Assembly (NCBI RefSeq): GCF_963678635.1
Contig: NC_087062.1
Coordinates: 3,102,001-3,166,000 of the forward strand
Length of the DNA stretch: 64,000 nucleotides
Direction: 5' to 3'
DNA from: Symsagittifera roscoffensis
Taxonomy: Eukaryota; Xenacoelomorpha; Acoela; Convolutidae
The notes beneath the pieces were generated by a model that ran no database searches, was not told where the DNA came from, and saw only the letters and a program-made list of their open reading frames with translations. Positions 47,699-61,600 of this stretch are shown here, piece after piece. Position 1 is the stretch's first letter; every line of letters starts with the position of its first letter. The translations under genes were made by a program, and so were the position numbers.

Positions 47699-50296
47699 AA
47701 TTACATTTTCATTTAATGGTTTGTTATGTCATACGAAGCAAAACCACCAATACTTTCATTGAACTTGTGAAAACATTATTTTTTTACTGGAATTACTCTC
47801 ATTCAATCAAATTTGATGATATGATCAGGTTTTCAAAATATCAAAAATATCAATTCTGGGCCGCGCATAACATAATAAGTCCTTATTTTATTTTAATAAT
47901 ATCATTTTTCATAACTATTTGTACAAGTACAGTATTTTCACAATGTTTATTGGTGTAGAATTCCAATACAAGTTTTGCAGCCCTTTTTTCTAATAATAAT
48001 TCAAAACAGCTTTTATTGGTTGTTAATTTTTTTTACAGCTGACACGATCGATCATTACACTTGAGATAGTAACTGTTATTTTTTTAAAAACAATTCTCAA
48101 TCGTTCTTTGTTCTTACCGGAGTAATCCAGAGTATGTAACTAGCTCTTGTTAAGACTTCAGATTTTTAGAGCAGTTTTAGCTATGTAAGTAGGACGAAAA
48201 GTTATTTAAACGACAAAAATCCCACTGGGTTGCAATTTTTGCTTATTTCAGAGATAAAAATTACAATTCTTGATAGAAAATAAGTTATAATTTATAATTT
48301 AAGCTCCTGGATTTAAATTTATACTTATTCAGCAAACATTGCAGATTGTTTAGTGAACCCAATCATGCTTTCGTCCAAAAAAATAGTGTCAGTTTTTTGT
48401 TCTGAATTTTTTATTGCACTCTTTTGCATTCTAATTATTCTTAAAACCAAAAAAAGTTCAAGTTTTTTTCTAATTGGTTCTCTCCTTTCACTTTCAAAGT
48501 TGTTTATTTATCGAATTATGCATTAGAGTGTTTTCAAAAACCAAAACCAGACAAAAACTTCAATGCAATTCAACGTTTTAAAATTATCACTAGAATTTTT
48601 AAAAAATTGGAGAATAAAGGCAATCAATGAAGGGAAGCCAGTAATATAAATCACTTCAAAAGACTTCTTTAAAAAGGGTTGTTATGTAAAACCTTTTTGT
48701 ATTACTAAGTATATTAGGAAAGCAAATTTTTCCTTAAATTTTATTGACTTAAATAAGATAGTTTGGCGAAATCAATCGAAGCATAATCAGATAACAAACT
48801 GAAGTTATATATCAACTAAATTGTGTTTTAAGACTATTTATAAATCAAATTTTTATTCAATAGATTTTTCGGACCACAATCTCTGTTTTTATTTTGAATA
48901 GGAAACCTATTCGAGGCCCAACTGTGCGTTTTGTGAATTGAAAGCGGATTCCTTAACAGGACAAGTACAGATTTGTCGGGAAACCCCCAATATTTCAAAT
49001 TTTCTCTGATTTTCTGCTGTTTTGAATTCCACAAACAATCAACTAAAACATATGTACAATTTCAGTAACATACATAGAAGCGTTATAAAATAAAAAATTT
49101 CTACTATTGTTTGAGTCTTACCCATAACCGTTTTATTTCAAATCTTGCCAACTTATTTCCTACAAACTCAATTCCTACCAACTCCTAATTCCTGCCAAAC
49201 TATATATTCGATCTAGGTTTTAGATAAATAACTTACCATTAAACGTTCGGTCTTAATTCCTTTCAACTGAACAAACTGAAATGAATCAATTCATCTGTCC
49301 ATTTCATTATCAGTTCAATTGAATTAAAACAAATTGGTTTCATTTTAGCCAACATCGTTATAATTTAAACCTGGAAGAGATAAGAGATAAGAAAAAACCA
49401 CAGCAGCTTGAACCAAGTTGATAACCTTAAAAATGCATCGTATTCCAAATTCTCTTCCAAAACACCTCTCACTAGGGATGAAATATATCACCCCAATTGA
49501 AGGTGAAATCTATCTGCCCCAAAAGACCTCTCACTCGAAAAAATTAGTTGAAACTCACTCTCAATTCATCTAAAATACTGCTGCTATGAAATCACTTGAA
49601 GCATTTGAATTGAATCTGATCTCATCTCAAATGTTCTTGATTTGTAATCATTTTTATTTCACTAATCCCAGATAATGATTTTATTCGAGGATGTGCTGTG
49701 CGTTGTGTTTCCAAACCCTCTCGGCCCACTAATATCACCAATTTCGTTAAACTATGGTTTCAGATTTGTTCGGTGGTTCCGCGTTTAGTTTTTGCATTTG
49801 ATAGAGAATAGTTACTGCTCGAGTTTTTAATTGTTCGTATGCAAGAACTGGTTTATTTCGGCAAAAAAAAACAAATTGCGGACTCCATTTAAATTTTGCG
49901 GAATAAGCCTACATTTGCAGATTGAACTTTCTTTTGCAGGTTCAAATTATATTTTGCGAAATCCCTTTACAATTGCGGAGTCTAGAACAAGGTGCACACG
50001 CTGGTTGCGGAATCTGCGTTAAAACAAATGAGCCGACAAAACCTACGTTACACGTATTTAGGTGGATTCCACGGAAATTTCTGAAGTGAAATCCACTTAA
50101 ATTTCAGAAGGTGTTAAAGAGTTGTCTCAGGATTTCACTTACCTACAGACACCAAATTGTGCGTCTCTCCAGTTCAAAATTTAATCTCGTAATGAAAAAC
50201 TCCTTTCACTTCCGACACTCCAAAAAAAGTAATATATATTAACATTTGGCCTCCAATTTTTCACAAATTGAAGAAAAAAACGAGCAAACATACATG
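47699..50296. other. No gene recognised
   Basis: The first few hundred bases are the 3' flank of the sulfotransferase gene. The rest is AT-rich. At 49860-50020 the word TTGCGGAATC/TTTGCGGA recurs five or six times about 30 bases apart. No domain-bearing frame or tRNA fold was found. Confidence 0.45.
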
Positions 50297-50650
50297 CAGG
50301 CGCGGATCTAGGATTTTCTCGAGGGGTGGAGTCGAATTTTTTTAAAAAAATTTGAAAAAATGCTTCGACCGTTTTTTATAGGTCGTTTAAATTGTTTTTC
50401 TAAGCTCTCTCAGAGTACTAAAAAGACTCTATTTTGACTAAACTTTTGGAACGCTCTCCCAAAAAATTGTTGTATAGTTCTAAATTCGCTTTCATAAAAA
50501 TTTTAGGGTCAGTCAGCCAAATATATTTCAAAATGTATCTCAAAAAGATATCTCAAAATAATGCAAAAGGGGGACCTTTTGAGTCGGTAGGAGCTCGAAT
50601 CCTTAAGTAGAAAGAGGTGTCCGCCTCTTCCACCCCTAAAACCGCTACTG
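50297..50650. mobile_element. MITE family 2 copy, 354 bp
   Basis: It starts CAGGCGCGGATCTAGGATTTTCTCGAGG and ends CCTAAAACCGCTACTG. The flanks CATACATG and CAGACGTG agree in 6 of 8 bases, a decayed target duplication. The inner part has GGGTCAGTCAGCCAAATA and GAGTCGGTAGGAGC, as in the other copies. Confidence 0.75.
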
Positions 50651-52575
50651 CAGACGTGTATCATTTTTTATTAAACAGAGAGCTGAGGTTATTTTTAATG
50701 CTAATTTAAGTTTTAAATGAATATCCTCAATTGAGCTGATACGCATTCAGTGAACAACTCAGATAGTTTTGGTAATCAATTTAAAAAAAACCGAAAAAGT
50801 TAAGCTATAAAATCAATGACCAGGAGCCGCATAGCAGATGTCTTAAAAAACTGCCAATACGAACTGTGCGTGCTAAACTCATCACTTAAATAATGACACT
50901 CAGAAAGAGTTAATCGGAGACACCACAAATCGACGACGCTTTCAAGGAAAACTCGGCATTTTTCAGACAATAGTAGGATAAGGCCAATTTAGACATCTGA
51001 AGAAAATTTTTGGAGCCTTTTAAAAATACACAAAAAAAATGTTTTTTTTTTCTGTCTGCCTAAACAAGTCAACCTAAACAAGTCTAACGTTATCTTAGTG
51101 AAATCTTCAAGGCAGTGAAATAGATGTTTAAATGAAGTTAAAAAACCAGAGATTGAGTATAATGAGGCTACTTCTTTGCAAATATTTTGTTTAATGAGTG
51201 TTTTTCTGGTAAAAAAGAACTTTTTTCTTTTTTAGTATTGAGAAGGGAAAATTAAAATGCTCATTTGACTAATCGGAGTTAAGAAAATCAAAAAAGTTGA
51301 GCTGCTGTTTTTTTCAAATTTCAACTGTAGTTAGAATTTCGTCGTACACCAAAACGAAAAAAAAAGAAACTGCATTATAACCGGCCAAAAAAGAAAAGTG
51401 TATTAAAATGTTTTTATTTTTTCAGTTTTATTTTTTTTACCAAAAAACAGGTTATAAATTTAAAAAATTTTTTTTTGCATATATTTTTTAAAATAATTAA
51501 TTCTTTTTACACTACATCATGTTTGCCAAAGTATTTTATAGAAAATAAATAAAAAACCTTACAAAATATAAAAGAAAAAAAATGATATTCGTTTTTCGTT
51601 TTCTCTTTATAAACTATGTCGCAGAAATTTAATGAGTTTTTGTTCAAAAATTAAATTGTCGATTTGAAAGTAAATTGAAATAGAATTTTTTTGTGAAATC
51701 AATGATTTCTTGAATTTTCTGGAAAGATATTTAGTAGGTGTACTGCTTTAGTAATCAAGATTTTTCTTAATTGTAGGCAAACCATAAAAAAATTTTGTTA
51801 AAATTATTTAGATTATTCGATATTTACAATACGTTCTTTTTGGATGGCGTGGAATTATACCGCAACCGGATTAAAAGTGGAGCAGTGATAGTTATTCCGT
51901 CGGATATATAATTACTGCTGCAGCATCCAATGATAGAATCAAACTACAGCAGCTGAAAAAAAAGTTCAATACATGAAAACAAACAACATGCAATTTTTTT
52001 CGAGGGGTCTGTTTTTGAGCTAACAGACATTGGATCGCTTTATTTAGTCCGCCCAAATTTTTTAATTTTGCATTTTTTAAAATTCAATGTTTAAAAGCTG
52101 GTAACAACATACTGATAGCACTGGTTGATTTGTTTATTACAAATGCGATCACTTTATTTTTAAGTCAATATCTGGCAAGGTCGGTTTGAGCAGATGCAAA
52201 GGTATTCATTTTTTCCCTTGGAGTTGTTTTCCTTGTTTTTATTCCAATCTGAGTAACACTCTGGAATGTATTTGAAATAATTTTAAGTAATTTAACAAAC
52301 ATTATTCATTTTAGAGCAATTCGGCTTAATTTTAATTCTACCTAAAATTGTGAATGAAAAATTTTGAGATGGGTCTGAATTTTGATTGGCTGATTACAGC
52401 CAATCAGGTTCAAGCAAAATAATATCAGATCAAAATGTTGAATTATTGATTTTTAGGCGGAATAAGTAAAAAAGAACCGGAGACATTCACTGGCGCAATT
52501 TCTTTTTTTTTAAAATATATATATTTTTAAGTTTAGTTTCTGTGTGCAATTTTCTAAAATAATTAAATGTAAAAA
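50651..52575. other. No gene recognised
   Basis: AT-rich DNA with long A and T runs. I saw no frame with domain features and no inverted-repeat element with readable ends. Confidence 0.45.
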
Positions 52576-52577
52576 GG

Positions 52578-52988
52578 GATATTATGCACTAAACGGCGCT
52601 AAATTTAATAAAATTGAACCTAGTTGGCTAATTAGACATTGAAATTCAAAGAATATGGTACGGCGTTTAGAAAAAAAATTTCCAGCAGAATTATATTTTT
52701 GGTAATCTCGGCCAACAATTTCAAGTTTTATTCATCTGAAGCCGTTTTACTGGATGTTTCTATCCTAGGCAAAATTTTCAAATTACTTGAAAATAAGGTC
52801 ATTATTAGACAAAGTTTTAAAATTTGGTACAATACTGCGACTACTTTTATCTGCTGGAAGTTTTGATTGAATTCTCCGAATAAGTTGATTGACTTAGATT
52901 GGCAAATATTAGCCAATCAGATTTGACCGCATACATTTTAAATCAATGAATAACATCATTGATTTTGGGCCGCTTCGTGCATAAGTTT
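52578..52988. mobile_element. MITE family 5 copy, diverged
   Basis: The left end ATATTATGCACTAAACGGCGC and right end GGGCCGCTTCGTGCATAAG are imperfect inverse complements. The inner segments (TCTCGGCCAACAATTT and ATTAGCCAATCAGATTTGACC) match the 16.8 and 58.1 kb copies. Target duplication not recognisable. Confidence 0.65.
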
Positions 52989-53639
52989 TGCAACAAGTTC
53001 GGAGGCATACTAAAATTAACTTCAAAAAGCAATCTGCCAATTTTATTTTGTTGAAGATGAATCTAATATTAGATTAAGGTTTAATTGAAAAACCCCGAGC
53101 ACAAAAAGTTGGTCAGTTCGAAAAAAACCGCGCACAAAATGAAAATGCCGAGACCTGTTATGACGTGATTTTACCGCATTTAAAGTCACACTTTCAAGAA
53201 AGAGATGTTGCATGCGAGTTTCAATTTTCAGTTGACGTTGAGATATAAGCTCAATCTTAAAAATTAGATTTTAATCTGGTCATTTCCTTGTTTAAATATA
53301 ATGTATAACTTTTCGCCTACCCCGCCCAAATATGATCTATACAGGAGAGAAAACAACAAACTTTCAAGAACTATGGTTGAATTTATCCCAAGTGCATTCT
53401 CACAGAAATGTTTTGCAAGCCAACTTTATTTGCGGGCTCGTTCAAATGCATATTTAATACAGATTTTTTCACTTTTCAAATAAAATAAATGGCTTGAGTT
53501 AAATTGTCGCTTCTGTGATACGGCTCAGAAAAACTTGGAACCCTCCATAGGTGAGGGACGGAATAGGCAAAACAAAATTCAGCCAGTCAAATAGTTCATT
53601 CATAAACTGACCTCCGGTTTTTTTATTTTTGGTTTATTA

Positions 53640-53705
53640 CCCATGAGTCTTTCGCCCATGAGTCTTTCGCCCATTCAATCTATCGCCCATGAGAATAGCC
53701 CACCA
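53640..53705. repeat. Short tandem array CGCCCATGAGTCTTT
   Basis: Four imperfect units built on CGCCCATGAGTCTTT, about 15-20 bp each. Could be an iterated transposon end like that of the Mutator-like element at 61.8 kb, but no partner end was found. Confidence 0.5.
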
Positions 53706-54046
53706 AAAGAAAATCAATTAGTCAACTTGAAACTTCGATTATACTGATCAAACCCGATTGGTTGAAATTAATTCCAGCAAAATTTGAACTGAATATGAAT
53801 GAAAATAGAAACTAAGTTAACGGTTGAGGTTCTGCGGTATATCCAAATTTTTCTTATTGATGTAGAGCCAGCAAGTTGATAAGCTTATAGATAGTTGCAA
53901 AAATTTGGAGCAGACAAAAATAATTAAAATGAGCAAATTTTCTACTTCAGAAAAATTTTGCGAGCAAAATTTCTCTTTCAGACAAAAAGGATGATTCAGG
54001 GTCACCTAAAATTTCAAATTTGCATTCGAAATTGCTCACAATTGGT

Positions 54047-54270
54047 AGATTGCTCTTTTTAATATTTTTTTCTGTTTCAATTTTTTGCTATTAATTATAC
54101 TCTTCAGTGAGCAGACAAGGCAGATTGCTCTTTCTAATAATTTCTTTCTGCTAAAATTATTTGCTATTAATTATACTCATCAGTGAGCAGACAAGGCAGA
54201 TTGCTCTTTCTAATAGTTTCTTTTTGTTCCAATAATTTGCTTTTATTTAAACTCTTCAGTGAGCACATAT
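54047..54270. repeat. Three tandem copies of a 76-bp unit
   Basis: The unit starting AGATTGCTCTTTCTAAT and ending TCTTCAGTGAGCAGACAAGGC begins at about 54047, 54122 and 54199. The third copy is the most diverged. Non-coding. Confidence 0.75.
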
Positions 54271-54604
54271 TTTGCACAAAATCGATAACCAAACTTAAAA
54301 AAACACAATAAAAGCATTCCCGCAATCAGTGACCTGGTTTCGCAACTATAACCACCAGTCGGCGTGTGTTCCACACTTGAGTAACTTCTTATATAAACAG
54401 CTCATCAGACAAATACTCTTTTAACGAATCAGAATCGAGATAAAAAAAACGAAAAAAAGGAAGAAAAAAAAAGATTTTTTTTTGCGTACGTTTGTTTTCA
54501 AAACTAGATTCTGATTGGTTATTAAAGTATTCGCCTTTTTGACGACCTTTTGTAATCTGCTGATTTTGTATTTGGCCAACATTTCCCGGATTGGCCACTA
54601 ATGC

Positions 54605-55417
54605 TAGGCATACACTTTTCATGCAATTCCATAAGTACAAAAAATTGCATGATAAGTGATTTTTGATATATGGAATTAATATATTTAGCAATTTTCCATG
54701 AGCCAAAAATGTTGTTTTTTTTTTTCTAAATTTAATCTCTCATAGTTTTTGGGTGGTGTTCGTAGACTTTGGTTACTCAAAACTAGAGTCACGACATGTT
54801 TGACCGTCCTGCAATAATGATGCTTTGGAAACTTCTTGTATTGTCTTAGATTTGTCTCACATTAAAGATATAAAAAAGTATCATTTTTTAAATTTTCGCA
54901 AAATTTTCAAAAACGTTCTTTATTTAATTTGAGTTTTTAACGAATCCGTCATCAATCAAGGCATAAAAAAACATACCAAACAAAACAGATGGGCGTTTTA
55001 AGCATTTTATCTATAGAAACATAAGAAAACTCACTTTTCATGTTGCCAGGACTACATTACGCACATAAAAACTTAACTTTGCATGCAATGTATTTTGGAA
55101 AGCCTTTGTTTGAATACAAATCGTTTTGCTATTAAAAAAGCATTGGGGGTAATTTCAAAACCATCAAAAAAATGCTAGTCATAGAATTTCCATACATTGA
55201 AATTGTATTGTTAGAATTTTTTGACAAAAAAAGTTTTTCTTTTTTATAGGGGACGATACACCGTCTTATATGCCAAAACAAGAAAAAAGTTCTTCGAAAA
55301 ATCAATGATTCCATTTTAGCAAAATTGTTGAAATGTGTATGAGCAGTATTTTTTCATAGACTTAGTTTATGGAATTGTATGATTAGCATGTTTCGTCTAT
55401 GAGGTCAACCCGGGTTA
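54605..55417. mobile_element. Family 6 element, copy with right end
   Basis: It ends ATGAGGTCAACCCGGGT. CATACACTTTTCATGCAATTCC and TGGAATTGTATGATTAGC words lie near both sides, and the CCAGGACTACATTACGCAC / GCATGCAATG core lies at 55047-55090. The left end is degraded. Bases 55418-55698 are the 3' flank of the kinase/WD gene. Confidence 0.55.
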
Positions 55418-55698
55418 AGTTATTGCTCTCTTTGAGTTAATCGCAGGTTTGATTTTAATACAAAAAGATTTTTCTATGCAAAATTTTGATAGACTGATTA
55501 TACTATACTGCTCATTCATTTGAATGAAAAATTATATCAGTTTTTATGTTTCAGATGGAAAAGTAATAAATAGTTCTGTCTGTCCGAGTTTTTGGCTTTT
55601 TTACAGTTTCATTGTCAAAATAATGATCAAAATGGTCAAAAGAAGGAGTATTAGATTGATCTTCGAAGTTTTCAGAGGTTCACTATCTCAGGGGTTTA

Positions 55699-58600
55699 CT
55701 ATCGCGAAACTTCGATGAAAGTTTTCACACTTTTCGGTCGCTCCAGTACAAGACAGTGAATATTAAACTTTGATTCCAAATTGACCAACAGAAGCGAATA
55801 GTCGAACATATTTAGGTCACTTTTAGCATACTCGACGCTTAAGCATAAACGACTGCCATCGGAATTCCAAATGGGGTTTGACTTCAGAATGTCTTTTTTA
55901 ATCAATGATACTTTGCCGATTATATTTTTGCTGTCCTTGGAGAGAGCGGGGTTCGATCCCTGTACAGCTCTGTCGTCGGTGCGGACGATTATAAGCGCGT
56001 GCTGTTCGTCAGCAAATATTGCTAAAAGAAGTGTTTACAATGAGAACGTATTCGATTCCTGGAAACTTAGGGTAAAAGCCGTTTAAAACTAATTAATTTC
56101 GAATTAGCTCAATTTAATTTTCTCGAAAATTTTAAGCTTATTGTGAGGTTTTGGGAATGAAACCACAAAGTTGTGCTTAAACACTGTAGCCGCAAAACTA
56201 TTTCGATTATTAAAGTTTGGATCTTAGAAATTGGTGCCCACTATTCAAAACAATACCTTGACAAAATAATTCTTAACAAGACTTTTTAATAAAAATTTTC
56301 TCCTCCGAGGGTTGCTTTAATTTATAACTTATTAATGACCAGTTAATATTATTACCCGCAGCCTGGCCGTTTGGACTGAGCGAAAAGAAACTAAGACTGC
56401 TTTCGTCATCCGCCACGAAAATTTTTCTGTGCGTCTTTTTGGCCACATTAATCACGAGCACTTCGGCGAAGTTATTCACGAAGATTTCATCTGCATTCTT
56501 CGGGTGCCAGACGACGCCTTGGATATCGCCGATTTTTTGCATCGAAGTCTTGGACCTTCAACAAAGTTTACATTACAGCTCAGGTTTTGATTAAAAATTT
56601 AACAGTGACTTTCTTTCCGAATGATTTAATCCAATCAGGGGTGGATTTAAAGATCCCCCCTCAGGGGTTCGATACCCTCACCAACCAAAGGGTCCCCCCT
56701 TCTTTTGTTCCAATCAAAAGGTCCCCCTTCTGTATTGTTTTAAGACATCCCCTTTTCGCCGACCGAACCTGAAATCTTCGTAAAAGCGCCTTTTGCGCCA
56801 ATTAATACTAATTTTGAAGAATATTTGGTTGTTCAAAACTTTACAAAAAGTGCCCAAAAATGGCCTTTTTGCCTCTTTTTTTTTCAAAATTTTGTCAAAG
56901 CATGGTTTGTTTTAGGTCGACAAAATACATTTTCACAACTTATCATAGACGATCGAAAAACTTTCGGATTTTCAAAAAACTTTTGAAATTTTGGCGACCT
57001 TTTTTTTGGTCGAGCAAATTGATTTTCCGAGCTCTGCCAAAGCACTAAAAAGTCCGTTTTGGCCAAAATTTCAGCGCCGGAGGCAAAATTTTTACCAAAT
57101 GTAGGCACTTTTTTGAAACTTTTTAGGCACTTTTTCGAAAATGTTTACCAAAAAAATCGCGTTTTTTCGGCGCCCCCCCCCCCCCTTAAAATTAGCATAT
57201 ATTGGCGCCTAAGGCGCCTTAGAAAATTTTAGGGCCTGTAAGCCAGAAATGGATATCTCAAAATAGTTCAATGGGAGGACCCTTTGGGTCGGCAGGGTGT
57301 TGAATCGCTGAGAGGGGGTCCGCTCCCCAACCCCGCCACCTTCTAAATCCGCCCCTGATGCCAGTGTTTTTTTATTTACTTGCTGTCAAGTTTATAGCGA
57401 TTCGTTTTTCTTTGGGGCGCGGCGCATAACTTACCTGACTACTTGATTACTTTCTAGTGGTTAATTTTCTTTTCGTCTTTCTTTGACGACCCTTGATCGC
57501 CTCACCTGACTTTCATCTTAGATGGGCTTCCTTCCCCCGAGTTGGGATCCTCCGAGGAGTGTGTGGAGGTGTTCTCGACCGAGAATATCTGGAGTGCTGT
57601 TTTGGACACCAGTGCCACGTAGTTCGCCAGGGGGGACCAGACGGCGCTCTGGATGCGACTCTGATGGTGCGATTTGGGAGCACTCAACGTGTAGTCGTCG
57701 TTCTTGAAAATGTGCACTTTGCTCATCTCACAACACACTATATATAATAACGAAATATGTAATAACTAATAAATAAACATAATTGTGACTTTATTTATTA
57801 ACAAAAAATGATCATTTTAATTTTTGTTGAGGTTGTTAATCAGTTTTTACTTGAATCTTAGATTCGACCTGCTGACGACCCCATTGTCAAAAACCTATCA
57901 TCAATTTATAATATCATAATTTTATTTTCAATTTAAAACTTATAAGCATACATTCTATGAAATTGTACGTTTACAATAAAGTTCGGCTCGGGAGAATACC
58001 AAAAAGGCATCAGCCTGTCGGGTGGCATCTCCATTTTGCTTTTTTCTGGAAAATTTGGGGGGTCTTATGCACAAAACGGCCCAAAATCAAAATTTTTATA
58101 TCTTGAATTAAAACTTATGCAGTCGAATCTGACTGGTTAATATAAGCCATTCAAATTCAAGCAACATTTTCAGGCAATTCAATCAAAGCTTCCAGCAGAT
58201 AAAAATATTAGCCGAAATAACCAAAAAGTTAAACTTTGTCTTATTTTTTTTTCAAGTAATTTGGGTAATTTTGCCCGGATGAGAAAAATTTCGCAAAATG
58301 GCTTCAGCAGAAGAAAAGTTTTATAATTTTGGTTATTTCGGCCAATAATTTTATCTGCTAGGAATTTTAATTGAAATGCCGGACCATGTTGTTTGAATTT
58401 GAGTGTATGATTAGCCAATCCGATTCAACCATTTTATTTTGAGTTCAAGAAAGATGTAGAAATACTGATTTTGGGCCGTTTAGTGCATAAGACCCAATTT
58501 GGGGTGCTATTAACCAACTGATTTATTTGTTTTCATTACATTATAAAAATACTGGAAATCCAATATGAAAGAATTAAAATGAACATAAAAAGTCTCAGAA

Positions 58601-61600
58601 ATAACCCAAAAGTACCAAAAATCCAATTAAGCATTTGTTTCTTTTTTTTATTATTTTTTTATACCGAGCATGTCTTGCTTGACTTTGCTCCATGTGAGCA
58701 CATCTGAGAAGGAGGAAAAGTTGAGAATGGAAGTCACGTGGAACTCGGTTTCCAGAGACACCACCAACACCTCAACTCCTCCGTCGGATCCAGGTACTTC
58801 CATCCTGGATGATGACTCATTGCTGTGTGTAGGCGGTGATTGACAGATGACTCCTATCAAACTACTATCCGAGTTCCACTCCAACTGAAAGTGCAGAATA
58901 ATCGAATCTTTACCAAATTCCAAAATCAGCTGCTTCCAAAAAAGCTGCTTCCAAAGTATTTCAAAATGAACAATTTTTACTAGAGACAAATCTACATTTT
59001 GCTAGGTTTTTTAATTTGGTTTTTTCATGTATCTCGAGATTTTTCTCGGAAAAAGCAACAATGAAGTATCCAAGTTAGTATCAGTTTTAGGGTCATACTT
59101 CAGATTCTGAAAATAAATTTCAAAAAATGTCGAGGAAAACTGGTCGAAATATGTTAGCATTTCAGGTTGGTTTTCCCATTGATTGACATTGTTTTCCTCA
59201 CTTTCGAGTTTTTTGGGACAACTTTATAATTTAGCTCTTTTTATCTATTTGCTATTCAATTTCAATGCACCCAAAAAAAGGGTAGAAAAAATTAAAATTG
59301 TCATTTTTATTTTTTCCCAAAACTTACCAACTCAGAACAATCTTTGCTATTTTCTTAACTATACTGAATGAATATTCGCTATTTGCTACTTTTTAATTTA
59401 TACTGAATGAAATATACTAAATACCCTATTTATCAACGCACATGAACGGAAGATTTTGACTGCGAAGCAATCCGTGGTGGTGTTTGTCGTTACCTTCAGC
59501 ACTGGCTGGTTGTTCCTGACGATGATGCGTCTCAGCAGAGTGCCAGATCCAGTCCACAGCCACACCCTCCCATCTGCAGTGCCCACCGCCAGGAGGGGAG
59601 AACCTCCCCCGTTGCCCCACCCGAAACAAGTCACCCTCTCCCGGTGCTCCAATTCGGGACCTACAGTTCAATCTTTCACATTATTCAATCATTGAACTTT
59701 TATTGTTTGATAGAAAAAAGGAACATGATCGATATGCAGAAAATCCGTATAAACTAGCAGAGATACAGCTTCATGCATTTTTCGATACAATTTTTTTCTG
59801 AGTTGCGCTTAGCTGGGTAAGTTTTGTCACAGTGGTTGACAAGAACTAGAAACGGTGAAACTTTTGGAGAATTTTTGGTGCAAATTGCAAATAATCAGAA
59901 TTCTAGATGCCATAAAAAAATTTTCGAGAGGTGAAATAGGTTTGGAAATTTTTCCGACATTATTTTCAGGACGACCAAATTCCTTCTCCGAACTCGTAAC
60001 ATCCAATAAAAACCCTGTTACGCAGACGAATTTTTGAAGGAACAGGTGCACCTTTTAAAAGATTTGACCAAAAGATCTCGCTTTTTTTGCGCGCGCTTCC
60101 TCTCAAATTTAGTGTAATTCAAGAGGCGCCTATGAAATAAGTTTATATCTAGGCGACCAAAAGATGTTGTTGTAAAATCGAACCAAAAGGGAGATTCTTT
60201 GGAAACAAATTGGCAACCAAAATTGAGGGGATGGGTTGCCGTAGTTGCTGTTTTACCCAAATCGGGAGGAGGCGGAGTTTTGTTCACTTCGTCCATTCTG
60301 GGTGGATCAACATTGAAGAATGCAGTGTTGAGCACCATGACAGTGTTTCTGTTCTTCCTCACAGCCAGACTCTCCTTCTCCTGGGGACTCCACTCGGCCT
60401 CTGGCACCACTTCCCGAGGGTAGGAGATCCAGGCCAGGTGACTGTTGTCCCCACCCGCCGAGATGTCGGGCATGCGGTCCGACCCGAAACTAAACAGTAT
60501 GCTTTTAATAGATAGAACGTCATTTTTGACCTGTTTTTCAATTTCAATTCGGAGGGCAACCAAAAATTTTTAAATTTTTACCTGTTAAATTTTTCTTAGA
60601 TTTAGAAATAATTGCTTCTTAAATACAAAGAAACCTTGGCTTCTCGTGGCTATGTTTTTGTTAAGGCCGGCCAAGCATTTTTTGTTTGTATGATTTTTTA
60701 AAGTTTTCAGCCTAATTAGTTATAATTCTAAAGTTATGCTGATCTAAATCCAATGCAGTGTTTTGCAATGTTTTATAGGCTTTGAGACCAACATCAGTTT
60801 TGAAAAAAAAAAAGAAAAAATGTTTTTACGTGCGTGTCAATTTTCGCTCACCTAAAACTTGAACTGTTAGTCGAACTTGACCCTAAACTGTGAGTGACAA
60901 CTGCGTGCAGATACTTAAAATCAGGCCGTCTTCGTCTCTCTTTTTCAAAGCACTTCTCAATAACTTCCTTATATGGCTCTCGTAAATTCTCGTCTTTAGT
61001 CGGCAAACTATTTCCGACTCCTTTGAAGTAAATAATCTGAGCTTCGTTTTTGCCCGAAAAAGGTCGTTTTTTGGTTAGTATTTCCCAAAGCACGACTCCG
61101 AACGAATACACGTCGGCCGCTCGTGACAACTTCCCCTCCTCTCGTATCAGTTCGGGCGCCATATACGCTATGCTCCCCCGATTGGAGCCGGTAATTGTGC
61201 CGTCAACTATGAGCTTAGCGCAGCCGAAGTCGGCGATTTTAGCGAGTGTGAAGTTGTTGCTGAGTAGAATGTTTTGAGGCTTGAGGTCTCGGTGCATTAT
61301 GGGGAAGTTAGCTCCATGGTGCAGGTAGAGCATGCCTAAAAACAATCTATTCACGTAAACAGTCTGTTGTTTAAAATGTGAAACTAATTTTAAGAATACT
61401 TACGTCTGTTTTCGAAGCTCTATTTTTTCAATTGAGTAATTGTGCTGAGCCTACGATTTATTTTTTTTTCTTTTCGGAGGCTTTTATTTTCTGGCTCAAA
61501 ATGTAGATTACTTTTTGTTGTTCCGACATTTCGTACAGAAAACAACGGAACATTTGTGCTCTGGGTGGTTTTGCTTCTTCAGACAAATTTCGACTTTTTA

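Noticed and set aside
55930-55965. B-box-like GGGTTCGATCCC suggesting a tRNA
   Set aside because: It lies inside the last exon of the kinase/WD gene in an in-frame coding stretch, and no A-box or acceptor pairing was found.
59855-60200. A further family 2 MITE in intron 4 of the kinase gene
   Set aside because: Words such as CTAGATGCCATAAAAAAATT and GGCGCCTATG recall the family, but neither end nor a target duplication can be placed.
60018-60563. A separate small gene starting at 60563
   Set aside because: The apparent first codon is TTG. The sequence from 60489 to 60257 behaves as an internal exon with acceptor and donor, and what follows 60256 is intron.
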